DNA of 64,000 bases from Spirulina sp. SIO3F2 (GTDB lineage: Bacteria > Cyanobacteriota > Cyanobacteriia > Cyanobacteriales > Spirulinaceae), in contig JAAHHN010000002.1 in assembly GCA_010672165.1 (NCBI GenBank), forward strand, positions 23,335 to 87,334. Reading direction: 5' to 3'. The position numbers and the translations under genes were made by a program. Numbering within the stretch: position 1 is the first letter of the stretch; every line of letters starts with the position of its first letter. Shown piece by piece: positions 16,988 through 26,412 of the stretch. The notes beneath the pieces are model-generated. The model was not told the DNA's origin. It ran no database searches and worked only from the letters and a program-made list of their open reading frames with translations.

Positions 16988-17420
16988 TGGTTCTATGAAT
17001 CTCGCTGACTGTTGAAGGTAAGACCCCTACCAATCGGGCGATCGTCTCATCTGGGATCTTCGCCACCGTGCTCGCATCAAACCATGTTTCCAAATGATTG
17101 AGCAACATCTGGACTCGCTCAATCGGGATAGGGTGCTGCGTCATTTGATGAAAGAGTTTGATCCATTGGCGACGCATGCGATAAGCGCGTTCCCGCTCAT
17201 TAGCATCTTGGGGATTGAGCAAAGACCAGTTTCCAACGGGATAGATTGCTGTCACATCTTGATCGAAAATGCTCCCAATAGCTGCACCTGGCCCCGCAAA
17301 TTCGGCATAATGCTGCTTATAGATGATCAAACCATTTTTGCGACGGCTATTTACGATTCGGAGTTTTTGGTGTTGCAAGTCGGCTAAAACTTGAGCAATC
17401 GAGTCATCAATAGCAGGCAT
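16977..17420 (-). CDS. Small conserved-looking hypothetical protein (helical, HTH-like C-terminus)
   Basis: The 147-residue product is soluble, with no signal peptide. The first half has the pattern of a beta-rich domain (NGLIIYKQHYAEFAGPGAAIG, then FDQDVTAIYPVGNWSLLNP). The second half is helical and basic (RERAYRMRRQWIKLFHQM) and ends with IPDETIARLVGVLPSTVSEI, which reads like a helix-turn-helix. It overlaps the start of lnt by 11 bp, so the two are co-transcribed. I do not know the function. The ATG at 17418-17420 has no strong ribosome-binding site. Confidence 0.65.
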   Translation of the reverse strand: MPAIDDSIAQVLADLQHQKLRIVNSRRKNGLIIYKQHYAEFAGPGAAIGSIFDQDVTAIYPVGNWSLLNPQDANERERAYRMRRQWIKLFHQMTQHPIPIERVQMLLNHLETWFDASTVAKIPDETIARLVGVLPSTVSEIHRTSDW

Positions 17421-17614
17421 TGTTACTCAAGCAAATTTCAGGATGGTTGTGGAGGATACAACCTTAAGCAGGCAGGATTGAAGGCTTTACCCTTTTTAAT
17501 CTACCTTGAAAGTTTAGAGTAATCCAAGAAAAAATGCGTGGTAATAGGGCTTGGTGGCAGCAGGCAAGATTTCTGGACTACATTCTTAAACCTAGAAGGG
17601 TAAGCACGCCATAC

Positions 17615-17741
17615 CTAGGGGAGAATCAGTTAGCACGAGAAGCCTTATCGCATAGGCGATAGCATGCCCGACCCCAAAAACTAAAGAGGGGCTGTAAAGC
17701 AGTCATAGTCATGATTTGCAAGCTAACTGATGACAGTCCTA
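17615..17741. mobile_element. Inverted-repeat element, family R1, copy A
   Basis: This is one of three related ~110-130-bp elements (others at 45469 and 56066). Left end CTAGGGGAGAATCAGTTAGC; right end, reverse complement, TAGGACTGTCATCAGTTAGC. Between lie the family core GCCCGACCCCAAAAAC (17666-17681) and GGGGCTGTAA followed by a CAGTCATAG segment. The outer arms are TIR-like and an inner inverted repeat can fold, so a transcript would form a long hairpin. There is no open frame. The element lies 75 bp downstream of the minus-strand acetyltransferase gene, as copies B and C also lie just behind minus-strand genes. The rest of the 17421-17815 spacer shows nothing else I can name. Confidence 0.6.
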
Positions 17742-17815
17742 CATTACCCCAATACTTAGATCTAAGATATTTAAAGATATCACTTGAAATCTAGGCATCC
17801 CAATGGTTTGGGCTA

Positions 17816-18331
17816 TTAGTTCAGTCTTTTATGCAGTAGAATCTGGCGTGGTTGTTGTAACAGCCAGTTGATGTAAGTAAACTCAGTCGAAACAAGTTGA
17901 TAACCAAGACTTGTGTATAAAGATTGGGCAGGGTGGTTATGTTCTAAAACATGGAGATAAACATCTTGGAAACCCCAAGCAATTGCCTGGGCTTCGCTAC
18001 GTAACAATAGTTGGGTTGCAATACCACGTCGACGATACCGTGAATGAACTGCGAGGTTTGAGATATAAGGAAGTTCAAACAAGCATTGTCCGTCATGTAT
18101 GGGACGTACAGCAATCTCGACTGTGCCAATCACTTTAGGCTGTAGCGATCGCATTGCAGTCAAACATTCGTACTGTGGGTGTCGATGCTTGAGGCGATTA
18201 CGCAAATCCTCATAAATACCTAACCGCAATAGAGGGTACAGCCAAAACAACCAGCTATTGGCAGGGTGAAAACTATCAGCAAGTAATGATGAAAGACTCT
18301 GAACATCACGGAGTTGTGCAGAGCGAACCAT
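17816..18331 (-). CDS. GNAT-family N-acetyltransferase
   Basis: The product fits the GCN5-related N-acetyltransferase fold, which moves an acetyl group from acetyl-CoA to an amine. The acetyl-CoA-binding motif A is clear in ISNLAVHSRYRRRGIATQLL (Q/R-x-x-G-x-G/A type), with the C-terminal LGYQLVSTEF beta element following. From the ATG at 18329-18331 it has 171 residues; the frame also runs from a TTG at 18412. There is no clear ribosome-binding site for either. The substrate (antibiotic, ribosomal protein, polyamine) is not visible. Element R1-A lies just downstream. Confidence 0.85.
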   Translation of the reverse strand: MVRSAQLRDVQSLSSLLADSFHPANSWLFWLYPLLRLGIYEDLRNRLKHRHPQYECLTAMRSLQPKVIGTVEIAVRPIHDGQCLFELPYISNLAVHSRYRRRGIATQLLLRSEAQAIAWGFQDVYLHVLEHNHPAQSLYTSLGYQLVSTEFTYINWLLQQPRQILLHKRLN

Positions 18332-18747
18332 GAAGCTTGATTCTAAAGTCAAACCAGAACAGGATTGTCCTGCTCGAGTTGGGGAAGAAGATAGGGGAAA
18401 TGAAGAAGTCAAGCAAACCTGCGAGGATCACCAATCAAATACAGGACCCGTGCTGTCTTCAAGGACATCTCCTAAAGGAATGTGGTTTCTAGCATCCCGA
18501 GCGATCAAGGAGCAACCGGTGAAGTTTGCCTCAGCCCTAAAACTAATCATTAACAGCGACAGAGTATGGAAGTGGGAAATTAGAGCAAGAAACTCAAATC
18601 AAACCACCGTTTATGTGATAGGGATTGAGTGGATTCATTCCCCTCACTTGTCATAAGCTAGCTGTACTCCTAACTGCATTGCTAGAGTATCATTCTAGCG
18701 AGGATTGGGAATGACTAAAGGTTCATTACGAGATTTTGTAAGATTTT
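18332..18747. other. Gene-poor spacer of about 416 bp
   Basis: This lies between the acetyltransferase and the epimerase-like gene, upstream of the first and downstream of the second. A plus-strand frame at 18330-18656 lacks a ribosome-binding site and has no familiar content. I see no hairpin with a T-tract, tRNA or clear repeat. Confidence 0.45.
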
Positions 18748-19926
18748 TTACTCCTCTGAGTCTGATGGGGGATTTGCAGACGAAGGGTTATGCTCAAGGC
18801 GAAGGGAAAAGGGCGCGGCTTCTTCTTTTTGAGGGGCGGTAGTGCTTGCAGAGGGGATAGGCTCCGGTTGGGTGACATCATCTGTGGGTGCGGGAGAAGG
18901 CGGTGTTAAGGCAGTTGCCCGAGGTGGAGTGGAGAGGGAGGACTGTTTTTTGCCCCGAATTCCCGTTGCCAGAAAAATATCGTTTAATGTGGGGCAAACT
19001 GTTGTCAACCCAAAGGTTTCAGGATTTACGGGATTTTCATAGGTGAAATGTCGATAATCCATACAAAAGCGGTCCCAGGCTCCCATTTGAATGTGAAAGA
19101 GTCGAATAAGGAAGTTCGCCAACCACTTTGAAACTTCAATCTGGAACCAAATCCGCTGACCGAAATAGGCACAGACTTCTGCAATCGCCTCATTAACTTG
19201 AATTGCGGGATTTCCCAGCACAAGCTGTTTGACATAGATACCCTCTAACTCATTAATGATTTGGTAGGGGAGAGGATGATCGACTAAATAGGTGACGACT
19301 TGCGCAATATCCCGGGCGTGAAGGTAATGGAAACTTGCTTCTGCCTTGAAAAAGCGGATCAATCCCACCCAACGCACAATATCGGGCAGTCCGCCCGACA
19401 AATGGGAATACGGTTTGGTTTGACTGCCCCCGAAGACCAATGTGGGGAACAAGACTGTGATTTTGGGTGCAATGTCGAGACGTTGAAGTTGAGAGAGGCA
19501 ATCATATTTGGAGCGAATATATTCAGTCCCGAGTTGTTTAGCCTCAGCGAGGGGTTGATTTTCTCGGTTTAGGATACTGGCTGTGGAAAAATAGAATACC
19601 TGTTTGCACTGTTGGGCGTTGAGGAGCTTCAATAGGCGGATGGTTTTGACCACATTAACATCAAAGACCTCTTGAGCGCCGCCCCAAGCATTCGCCGCTA
19701 AAATAGCAATATCAATCGTTTGCAGAAGTTGAGTGTGACGTTCAATCTCGCGCATATCACCTTCAATAAGGTGAATGCCAGCACGGATTTCCACATCAAA
19801 CTGAACTTTGGCTCGGTTACGCACTAAAAAGAAAAGTTCGTGGGGGGTTTGTTCAATCAGCAGTTCAGCAAGATAGTGACCGATGCAACCACTGCCTCCC
19901 GTGATGAAGATTCGCTTAGAAGTCAT
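18748..19926 (-). CDS. NAD(P)-dependent epimerase/dehydratase-like protein with Pro-rich C-terminal tail
   Basis: An extended SDR (Rossmann) enzyme: the start MTSKRIFITGGSGCIGHYLA is the glycine-rich dinucleotide loop, and an YxxxK catalytic pair can be placed at TEYIRSKYDC, about residue 130. The remaining body (to ~310) follows NAD-dependent epimerase/dehydratases that act on sugar-nucleotides, flavonoids or steroids. The last ~75 residues are a low-complexity tail rich in Pro, Ser, Thr and Glu (SSLSTPPRATALTPPSPAP), unusual for the family. The ATG at 19924-19926 is chosen because the longer frame overlaps the divergent cysteine desulfurase. Substrate is unknown. Confidence 0.75.
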   Translation of the reverse strand: MTSKRIFITGGSGCIGHYLAELLIEQTPHELFFLVRNRAKVQFDVEIRAGIHLIEGDMREIERHTQLLQTIDIAILAANAWGGAQEVFDVNVVKTIRLLKLLNAQQCKQVFYFSTASILNRENQPLAEAKQLGTEYIRSKYDCLSQLQRLDIAPKITVLFPTLVFGGSQTKPYSHLSGGLPDIVRWVGLIRFFKAEASFHYLHARDIAQVVTYLVDHPLPYQIINELEGIYVKQLVLGNPAIQVNEAIAEVCAYFGQRIWFQIEVSKWLANFLIRLFHIQMGAWDRFCMDYRHFTYENPVNPETFGLTTVCPTLNDIFLATGIRGKKQSSLSTPPRATALTPPSPAPTDDVTQPEPIPSASTTAPQKEEAAPFSLRLEHNPSSANPPSDSEE

Positions 19927-20013
19927 AGTATTAAAAGACCGCATGCGCTCAACAGGAGCATTTAAGCACAGAACTGGAACAATCACTGGATACTCATAAT
20001 AACTGCAACGCTT

Positions 20014-21171
20014 GTGCAACGCCCCATTTACCTTGATCATCATGCAACAACGCCCCTTGCTCCTCAGGTGCTCACTGCCATGATGCCTTACTGGACTGAC
20101 GCCTTTGGTAATCCTGCAAGTCTGGGGCATTTTTATGGCTGGGAGGCCCAGGCTGCGGTTCAACAAGCTCGGGAGACGATCGCGGCCGCCATTAACGCCC
20201 AGCCTGACGAGATTGTGTTTACGAGTGGAGCAACAGAAGCGAATAATTTGGCGATTAAGGGCGTGGCTGAGGCGTATCTACAGCGGGGTCGTCACCTAAT
20301 CACTGTTATGACCGAACATCGGGCTGTCCTTGAGCCTTGTGCTTATTTGGAGACCTTGGGCTTTAAGGTTACGTATTTGCCTGTTCAAGCGGATGGTCGT
20401 CTGGAATTGACCCAACTGTCAACTGCTATCCGAGCAGATACGATCTTGGTTTCAGTAATGGCGGCGAACAATGAAATTGGGGTACTCCAGCCCTTAGCTG
20501 AAATTGGTTACATTTGCCGTTCCCATCAAGTGCTCTTCCATACCGATGCTGCACAAGCCTTGGGGAAGATTCCTCTAGATGTTGAAGCCCTGTCAGTTGA
20601 TTTGATGTCTTTGACAGCACATAAACTTTATGGACCCAAAGGAATTGGGGCACTCTATGTACGGCGGCGGCAACCCCGTGTCCAGCTTGCTCCTCAGTTG
20701 CATGGCGGCGGCCAGGAACAGGGACGACGAGCTGGGACGTTGTACACCCCCCAAGTGGTTGGGTTTAGCGTTGCGGTACAATTAAGTTTAGAACGCTTAG
20801 AGAGTGAGACTGTGCAATTACAACAGTTACGCGATCGCTTATGGCAGCAACTACAAACGTTGAGTGGAGTTGTGCTCAACGGTCATCCGCATCACCGCCT
20901 TGCGGGAAACCTTAATATTACAATTGCGGATGTGGATGGCGCAGCCCTTCTGCTTGTACTCCAACCGACTGTAGCGCTCTCCTCAGGCTCTGCCTGTAGC
21001 CAGCATCAGCCTTCCCATGTATTGCTCGCCTTGGGCCATAGTGCTGAACAAGCTAAGGCTTCGCTTAGATTCGGTTTGGGGCGTTCGAATACCATCACCC
21101 AGGTTGATCACGTTGCACAGGTGCTGATTGAGGCAGTGCGATCGCTGCGTCAGAACTCGGTCTATTCATAA
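20014..21171 (+). CDS. Cysteine desulfurase (NifS/IscS type)
   Basis: A pyridoxal-phosphate enzyme that takes sulfur from cysteine as an enzyme-bound persulfide for iron-sulfur clusters or thiolation. The 385-residue product shows YLDHHATTPLAPQVL at the N-terminus, SGATEANNLAIKG near residue 70, the PLP Lys in HKLYGPKGIGALYVRR (about residue 205) and the active-site Cys loop in SSGSACSQHQPSHVLLALG near 330. This loop is the short group-I type (NifS/IscS) rather than SufS. The start is a GTG at 20014, the only one that gives a complete N-terminus. It is divergent from the epimerase-like gene and not next to an iron-sulfur scaffold gene. Confidence 0.93.
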   Translation: MQRPIYLDHHATTPLAPQVLTAMMPYWTDAFGNPASLGHFYGWEAQAAVQQARETIAAAINAQPDEIVFTSGATEANNLAIKGVAEAYLQRGRHLITVMTEHRAVLEPCAYLETLGFKVTYLPVQADGRLELTQLSTAIRADTILVSVMAANNEIGVLQPLAEIGYICRSHQVLFHTDAAQALGKIPLDVEALSVDLMSLTAHKLYGPKGIGALYVRRRQPRVQLAPQLHGGGQEQGRRAGTLYTPQVVGFSVAVQLSLERLESETVQLQQLRDRLWQQLQTLSGVVLNGHPHHRLAGNLNITIADVDGAALLLVLQPTVALSSGSACSQHQPSHVLLALGHSAEQAKASLRFGLGRSNTITQVDHVAQVLIEAVRSLRQNSVYS

Positions 21172-21826
21172 TGGTTGGATACAACTATAATAAAGAGATC
21201 ATCAAAACGATGGGTTTCTCCTATAATAGTTGAGAGGTTAGTGAGTAATACTTTTTTGGTTAAGTGGAACAAGGCTGGCTGAGCCAAGTCCTTTTGATCT
21301 TGATGAAGTGCGAATTACCATCGCGAGAATGCAATCTGCGGACTCAGTTCAGCAGTGCAGAGTGTGATTGTTGTAGTTTCTGCCGTTGTTTGAGACTCTG
21401 TGCCGCAAGGAGCATTCCTGCCAAGAGGTTCTGATGTGACTAGAGCACCCTATTTAGATATTCCGAGACAGAATACTTCCAAACAGAAGATTCCCAAACG
21501 GGTAGCTCTGGACTCGCAGCCTGAGTTTTTATGGTTGTCTATCAGTTCTGATAAAACCGAAAAGCTAAATTTTTATGAGGGAAAGCTGGTGCACTGCTAG
21601 AGCTGTCATCATAGCCGTTAATCGGGCTGGTTGTTATCCAAGCCAGATGAATCTCGCGGAAGCAAGGCTTGAGGAAAACTTAATGTTTTAGCCTGAGATT
21701 TCCCTACATCAGTTAAATAAATGCGTTTTTGACCGCTCCTCCTCACCCCTAAGTCGTTTCTAACGTTTTGAGAAATGCATGATGTGGAGGCTCGTCAGCG
21801 CAATCGTCAGTATTTGAGGAACTTGC
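21172..21826. other. Spacer and probable long leader of rne (655 bp)
   Basis: This separates the desulfurase from rne and should hold the rne promoter and 5' leader. A weak inverted repeat, AACTATAATA / TATAATAGTT (21183-21233 region), follows the desulfurase stop. A frame at 21400-21600 has no ribosome-binding site and no familiar content. The Shine-Dalgarno GAGGA sits at 21816-21820, 6 bases before the rne ATG. Long leaders are known for autoregulated RNase E genes; whether that applies here is inference. Confidence 0.5.
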
Positions 21827-23884
21827 ATGCCTAAGCAAATTATCATTGCAGAACAACACAAAACTGCTGCTATCTTTAGCGAAGAGCAAATTCAGGAATT
21901 AGTTGTTGCCACTGGCAGCCAACAGGTCGGAGATATTTCTGTCGGAACCGTTGAAAATATCATCCCAGGTATTGATGCTGCTTTTGTCAATATTGGTGAT
22001 GCCGAGCGCAATGGCTTTATCCATGTCAGTGATCTTGGCCCACTCCGGCTCCGCCGGAGTGCTTCAGCGATTACTGAATTGCTGGCTCCCCAGCAAAAAG
22101 TGCTTGTGCAGGTAATGAAAGAGCCAACGGGAAACAAAGGACCCCGACTCACTGGGAATGTTAGTCTACCCGGACGATACTTAGTACTAATGCCCTATGG
22201 ACGAGGTGTAAATCTGTCCCGGCGCATTATGAATGAAACGGAACGTTCTCGCCTGCGAGCCCTTGCTATTTTAGTCAAGCCAGCAGGGATGGGATTGCTA
22301 GTGCGGACTGAAGCGGAAGGCCAGGCTGAAGATGCGATCATTGAAGACTTGGAATACCTCAAGAAGCAATGGGAGTCTGTGCAGCAACAAGCAAACGCAG
22401 CTAAGCCACCTTGTTTACTCAATCGAGATGATGACTTTATTAAACGCGTTCTCCGGGATATCTACAGCGCCGATGTGAATCGGATTGTGGTGGATTCAAG
22501 TGCTGGAGTTAAACGCGTTAAAGACCACCTCCGCAACTGGAGTGGAGATCGCACAGCGCCTGATGGACTGTCAATCGACCATCATCGCGAGCGCGTCTCC
22601 ATTTTGGAATATTTCCGGGTCAATGCGGCAATCCGGGAAGCGCTCAAGCCCCGCGTTGATTTACCATCAGGAGGCTATATCATCATTGAACCTACCGAAG
22701 CTCTGACCGTAGTCGATGTGAATTCGGGTTCATTCACACGCTCTGCAACTTCGCGTGAGACGGTGCTATGGACAAACTATGAGGCCGCAACCGAAATTGC
22801 CCGCCAGCTCCGCTTGCGTAATATTGGTGGCGTGATTGTTGTGGACTTCATCGATATGGATTCCCGCCGTGACAAAATCGCTTTGCTTGACCATTTTAAT
22901 CAATCTCTTCGAGGCGATAAAGCCCGTCCTCAAATTGCCCAACTCTCAGAGCTGGGACTTGTGGAATTGACTCGCAAGCGCCAGGGACAAAATCTCTATG
23001 AGCTATTTGCCCAGGAATGTCCTAGTTGTGGGGGGTTAGGTCATGTCTGTCAGCTACCCGGTGAATCTGGAATCGAAACCCTGGATAAACAGCCCAGTAA
23101 TATTGCATCTACCTCTTACTCTAAATTTCCAGAAAAACGTGTCTCACCATTCCGGACACCTTTTGAGCCGCAATCTAATGATTCCGCGCGGAACTTAGAT
23201 TTGGTCAACCATCCTAGTTACCAGGAGCCGACCTCGGGCAATGGAAATCGTCGCCGTCGCCGTCGTCGTGGTGAGAGTGATGCGCTAAACAATGTCAGTA
23301 CTGCTCCTAGCACCCCAACGAAGACTAAGCCAAGAGCCGCAGCGAACGGCCAACGTCATGATGTTCCGTTGCCAGAATCTCCAGCTAGAGAAGCCAGCTC
23401 TCCAATGCTGGAGTCTGCATCAGGTAGTCGCTATAGTAGTAGCCGCAGTCCCCGTCGTGAAGCAATACCAGTAGAAACGGTTGAGGTGGAGATGACTCCA
23501 ATGGAGCAGAATGTTTATGCCTTAATGGGGATCTCACCTTTAATCCGTGCTGAATGCGAAGTTAAGGATCCAAAATCAGTGATGGTTTCAGTGGTGACAA
23601 CAGGAACGTCCCAATCTGTAGGCTCTTCCTCAACAACGGAACCTCCGCCGCGCCGTGCAGTAACGCGTCCTCCAGCTTTGGTAGAGGAGATGCTGCCTGT
23701 GCCAGATATTCTACCCCCTTTAGAAGAGCTTCCCCCCGTCTCAACCGCCCCAGCTGAATCCAAACGGGAAGTTCGGGCAGCTATTTCTCTCCCTGTCGTG
23801 CCGATTGACTCGGAGGAGTCACACTCCACAGCGCAACCGGTAACGCGACGGCGGCGACGGCGCTCATCATCCTTAAAGGAATAG
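21827..23884 (+). CDS. rne: Ribonuclease E/G family endoribonuclease
   Basis: RNase E cuts single-stranded, AU-rich RNA and leads mRNA decay. The 685-residue product has an S1 domain near the N-terminus, the catalytic DNase I-like subdomain with metal-binding Asp in VVDVNSGSF and VVDFIDMDSR, and the Zn-link CPSCGGLGH near residue 400, which joins the catalytic dimers. The remaining C-terminal ~280 residues are low-complexity: an RRRRRRRG patch near 485 and a terminal VTRRRRRRSSSLKE. In cyanobacteria a short terminal arginine-rich peptide is known to bind PNPase; the same element is visible here. rnhB begins 7 bp after the stop, so the two form an operon. Confidence 0.96.
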   Translation: MPKQIIIAEQHKTAAIFSEEQIQELVVATGSQQVGDISVGTVENIIPGIDAAFVNIGDAERNGFIHVSDLGPLRLRRSASAITELLAPQQKVLVQVMKEPTGNKGPRLTGNVSLPGRYLVLMPYGRGVNLSRRIMNETERSRLRALAILVKPAGMGLLVRTEAEGQAEDAIIEDLEYLKKQWESVQQQANAAKPPCLLNRDDDFIKRVLRDIYSADVNRIVVDSSAGVKRVKDHLRNWSGDRTAPDGLSIDHHRERVSILEYFRVNAAIREALKPRVDLPSGGYIIIEPTEALTVVDVNSGSFTRSATSRETVLWTNYEAATEIARQLRLRNIGGVIVVDFIDMDSRRDKIALLDHFNQSLRGDKARPQIAQLSELGLVELTRKRQGQNLYELFAQECPSCGGLGHVCQLPGESGIETLDKQPSNIASTSYSKFPEKRVSPFRTPFEPQSNDSARNLDLVNHPSYQEPTSGNGNRRRRRRRGESDALNNVSTAPSTPTKTKPRAAANGQRHDVPLPESPAREASSPMLESASGSRYSSSRSPRREAIPVETVEVEMTPMEQNVYALMGISPLIRAECEVKDPKSVMVSVVTTGTSQSVGSSSTTEPPPRRAVTRPPALVEEMLPVPDILPPLEELPPVSTAPAESKREVRAAISLPVVPIDSEESHSTAQPVTRRRRRRSSSLKE

Positions 23885-23891
23885 AACGCAA

Positions 23892-24509
23892 ATGAGTGTG
23901 ACGCTGTGTATTGCGGGGGTGGATGAGGTGGGTCGTGGGGCTTGGTTTGGCCCAGTTGTAGCGGCCGCTGTTTTGCTCACCTTTGCACAACAGCAACAAT
24001 TACGATTGCTGGGGGTGAGAGATTCGAAACAGCTCTCTCCCCAGCGGCGTTCGGACTTAGCTCAAGAAATTCACGCGATCGCCCTGTCTGTTCAAATCGC
24101 TTATGCAACCCCTCGCACCATTGATCGTCTTAACATTTTGCAGGCCTCTCTCCAAACCATGAGTCGGGCGGTGAATCGATTGCAGCCAACACCCGAACAT
24201 TGCTTAGTCGATGGCTCACACCAATTGCCCAACCTAACGTGCTCTCAAGAGACTCTGGTTAAAGGAGATCAGCAATCAATTGCGATCGCTGCCGCAAGCA
24301 TTGTAGCTAAGGTCTGGCGAGATACCCTTATTGTTCGATTATCGCCCCACTACCCCGCTTATGATCTAGTAAACAATAAGGGCTATGGAACCCCTAAACA
24401 TCGAATAGCCCTTTTTGAGCACGGGCCGACCCCTTTGCATCGGCTGTCGTTCCGACCCTGCCGCCTAGCTCAATCGACAGTAGGGAGACCGAGTGTAGGC
24501 AGGATGTAA
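23892..24509 (+). CDS. rnhB: Ribonuclease HII
   Basis: RNase HII cleaves RNA in RNA-DNA hybrids, including single embedded ribonucleotides. The 205-residue product starts with CIAGVDEVGRGAWFGPVVAAAV, the signature with the first catalytic Asp and Glu. The other acidic residues fit LVDGSHQLPN and VAKVWRDTLIVRL; the NNKGYGTPKHRIALFEHGPT C-terminal block is typical. It starts 7 bp after the rne stop, with AAGGA overlapping the end of rne, so translation is probably coupled. The rne-rnhB pair is a known cyanobacterial arrangement. Confidence 0.95.
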   Translation: MSVTLCIAGVDEVGRGAWFGPVVAAAVLLTFAQQQQLRLLGVRDSKQLSPQRRSDLAQEIHAIALSVQIAYATPRTIDRLNILQASLQTMSRAVNRLQPTPEHCLVDGSHQLPNLTCSQETLVKGDQQSIAIAAASIVAKVWRDTLIVRLSPHYPAYDLVNNKGYGTPKHRIALFEHGPTPLHRLSFRPCRLAQSTVGRPSVGRM

Positions 24510-24941
24510 AACTAGCTATCTTCAAAACAAGGGGTAGAGTTGAGAGCCGAAGGAAACATCCAACCCAAAATCAATGCGGCATATCCTTCAGATCAATCGA
24601 CGTCCCCTCATAGAGAAGTCTGGACAAAGCACTGTTAAGGATCGAAGATGTCGATATTCCACATCTAGCTACTAATCCCCACCCAATTTTTAGTTTTGTT
24701 GTGACCCCCTGAGAAAATTGGCACTTGCTTTACGGAATTGTCTCAAATGCCGATGTATTTGAAGTCTCAGGCGTTTGTCCTGCTGGCGTCTAGGCTTTCA
24801 TCGATTGTGATGGTTTATATCCACAACTGGGCCTTTGTTTAACCAGTTGCCAATTGCTCAGGAGTTGAGAGTGTTGCTGATCATGTACTTTATGATGTTC
24901 TGGCCCTACAGTGCCCTCAACCATTTTTAGCCGAATTCCCT
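24510..24941. other. Gene-free spacer of 432 bp
   Basis: This lies between rnhB and the glycosyltransferase gene, both on the plus strand. I see no RNA gene, clear inverted repeat with a T-tract or credible open frame. The promoter of the glycosyltransferase presumably lies in it. Confidence 0.4.
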
Positions 24942-26303
24942 ATGCTCAACCCAACCAACTGTTCCTTGCGCTTTGACGAACCTGTTGCCCAATCCACAAC
25001 GACAACGCTGCCCAAGCGGACAACATCTGTCCAATCACGCCTCAATGTCTTGATTGTGACGCAATTTTATCCTCCTGATTATGCAGCAACCGGTCAGCTT
25101 ATTGCTGAGCTAGCCGGGCATTTGGGAGCATTGGGTTTAAGGATGAATATTTTTACGGGGCAGCCTGGTTATGCGTTTGATCGAGATTCTGCTCCCAAAC
25201 GGGAAGCTCAACATCGCGTTCAAGTCCAGCGATCGCGGACATCACGACTCTGGCCGATGCGTATTCGAGGCCGAGCGATTAATAGCTTGTTATTCTGTTT
25301 TCGTGCCGCCTTCCACCTCTTAACCCAGAGCAAGCGCTATGAATTATTGATTGTTACTAGCGAACCCCCATACTTGCCGATTTTGGGATATTTGATGCAG
25401 GCTTTGTTGGGGATTCCCTATGTTTGTGTTTTGTATGATTTGTATCCTGATGTAGCTGTGGCCTTGAATGTACTTTCAGCCCGTCACCCCCTTGTCCGGT
25501 TATGGGATCGCTTGAATCGCTTGATTTGGCAGCGGGCTCAGTCAATTGTGGTCTTAAGCTCTTCAATGCGATCGCGTGTCGTCGCCAAGGCCCCTCGTGT
25601 TGCTGACAAAATCCAAATTATTCCGAGTTGGTCTGACCCGCGCACAATCGTCCCCTTAGCCAAGCAAGATAATTGGTTCGCCCAAGAGCAAAACCTCGTT
25701 CATCGCTTCACCGTACAATATTCTGGCAATCTGGGACGATGTCATGATATGGATACAATTCTCACTGCTGCTGAACTCTTAAAACAATCCCCCATTCAAT
25801 TTGTTTTTATTGGCAAAGGGGCACAGCTTGCGGCTTGTCAACAAAGAGCCCAGCAGCGTGATTTAAACAATTGCCGTTTTTTACCCTATCAAGACAAGTC
25901 TGTCTTACCCTATTCCTTAACCGCCTGTGACTTGGCTTTGGTGAGCATCAGTCCTGGCCTAGAGGGTTTGGTTGCACCCAGTAAGCTCTATGGGATCTTA
26001 GCTGCTGGCCGTCCCGTTGCCGCTATTTGTGAAGCCCATTCCTATCTACGCGCTGTTCTCCAGCAAGCCAACTGTGGTCAAGCATTTAGTAATGGAGATG
26101 CTATTGGTTTAGCGAACTATATTCAGTACCTAGCTGACAACCCGACGCAGGTTAAGGAACTGGGGCAAGCGGGGCGACGCTATCTCAATGCCAACTACAC
26201 CCTAGAGCACGTTGCCCAACAATATTGGCAAGTTTGCACGGCAACTCGACCCCAACGCGAGAACATGTCATCCGTAAATCACCCAAAAACAAGAAGAAAG
26301 TAG
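24942..26303 (+). CDS. Family 4 glycosyltransferase (GT-B fold)
   Basis: A retaining glycosyltransferase of the GT4 type that would move a sugar from a nucleotide donor to a polysaccharide or lipid acceptor. The N-terminal Rossmann half starts LNVLIVTQFYPPDYAATGQLIAELA (residues ~32-57), a common opening in WcaI-like enzymes, and the C-terminal half has the nucleotide-binding part with VFIGKGAQL and the E-x7-E-like ISPGLEGLVAPSKLYGILAAGRP motif near residue 345. The product has 453 residues, with ~30 low-complexity residues before the domain. There are no neighbouring polysaccharide genes, so the pathway is not clear. Confidence 0.88.
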   Translation: MLNPTNCSLRFDEPVAQSTTTTLPKRTTSVQSRLNVLIVTQFYPPDYAATGQLIAELAGHLGALGLRMNIFTGQPGYAFDRDSAPKREAQHRVQVQRSRTSRLWPMRIRGRAINSLLFCFRAAFHLLTQSKRYELLIVTSEPPYLPILGYLMQALLGIPYVCVLYDLYPDVAVALNVLSARHPLVRLWDRLNRLIWQRAQSIVVLSSSMRSRVVAKAPRVADKIQIIPSWSDPRTIVPLAKQDNWFAQEQNLVHRFTVQYSGNLGRCHDMDTILTAAELLKQSPIQFVFIGKGAQLAACQQRAQQRDLNNCRFLPYQDKSVLPYSLTACDLALVSISPGLEGLVAPSKLYGILAAGRPVAAICEAHSYLRAVLQQANCGQAFSNGDAIGLANYIQYLADNPTQVKELGQAGRRYLNANYTLEHVAQQYWQVCTATRPQRENMSSVNHPKTRRK

Positions 26304-26412
26304 AAAGCAGTACACAAAATGTCTCGCTTGAACTATTGCAATTACGTTAGGCTTTAGAGCATCTCCATATCTGCCTTGTAGTCTCTAGCGCATGATACCA
26401 GCCTACCCAAGG

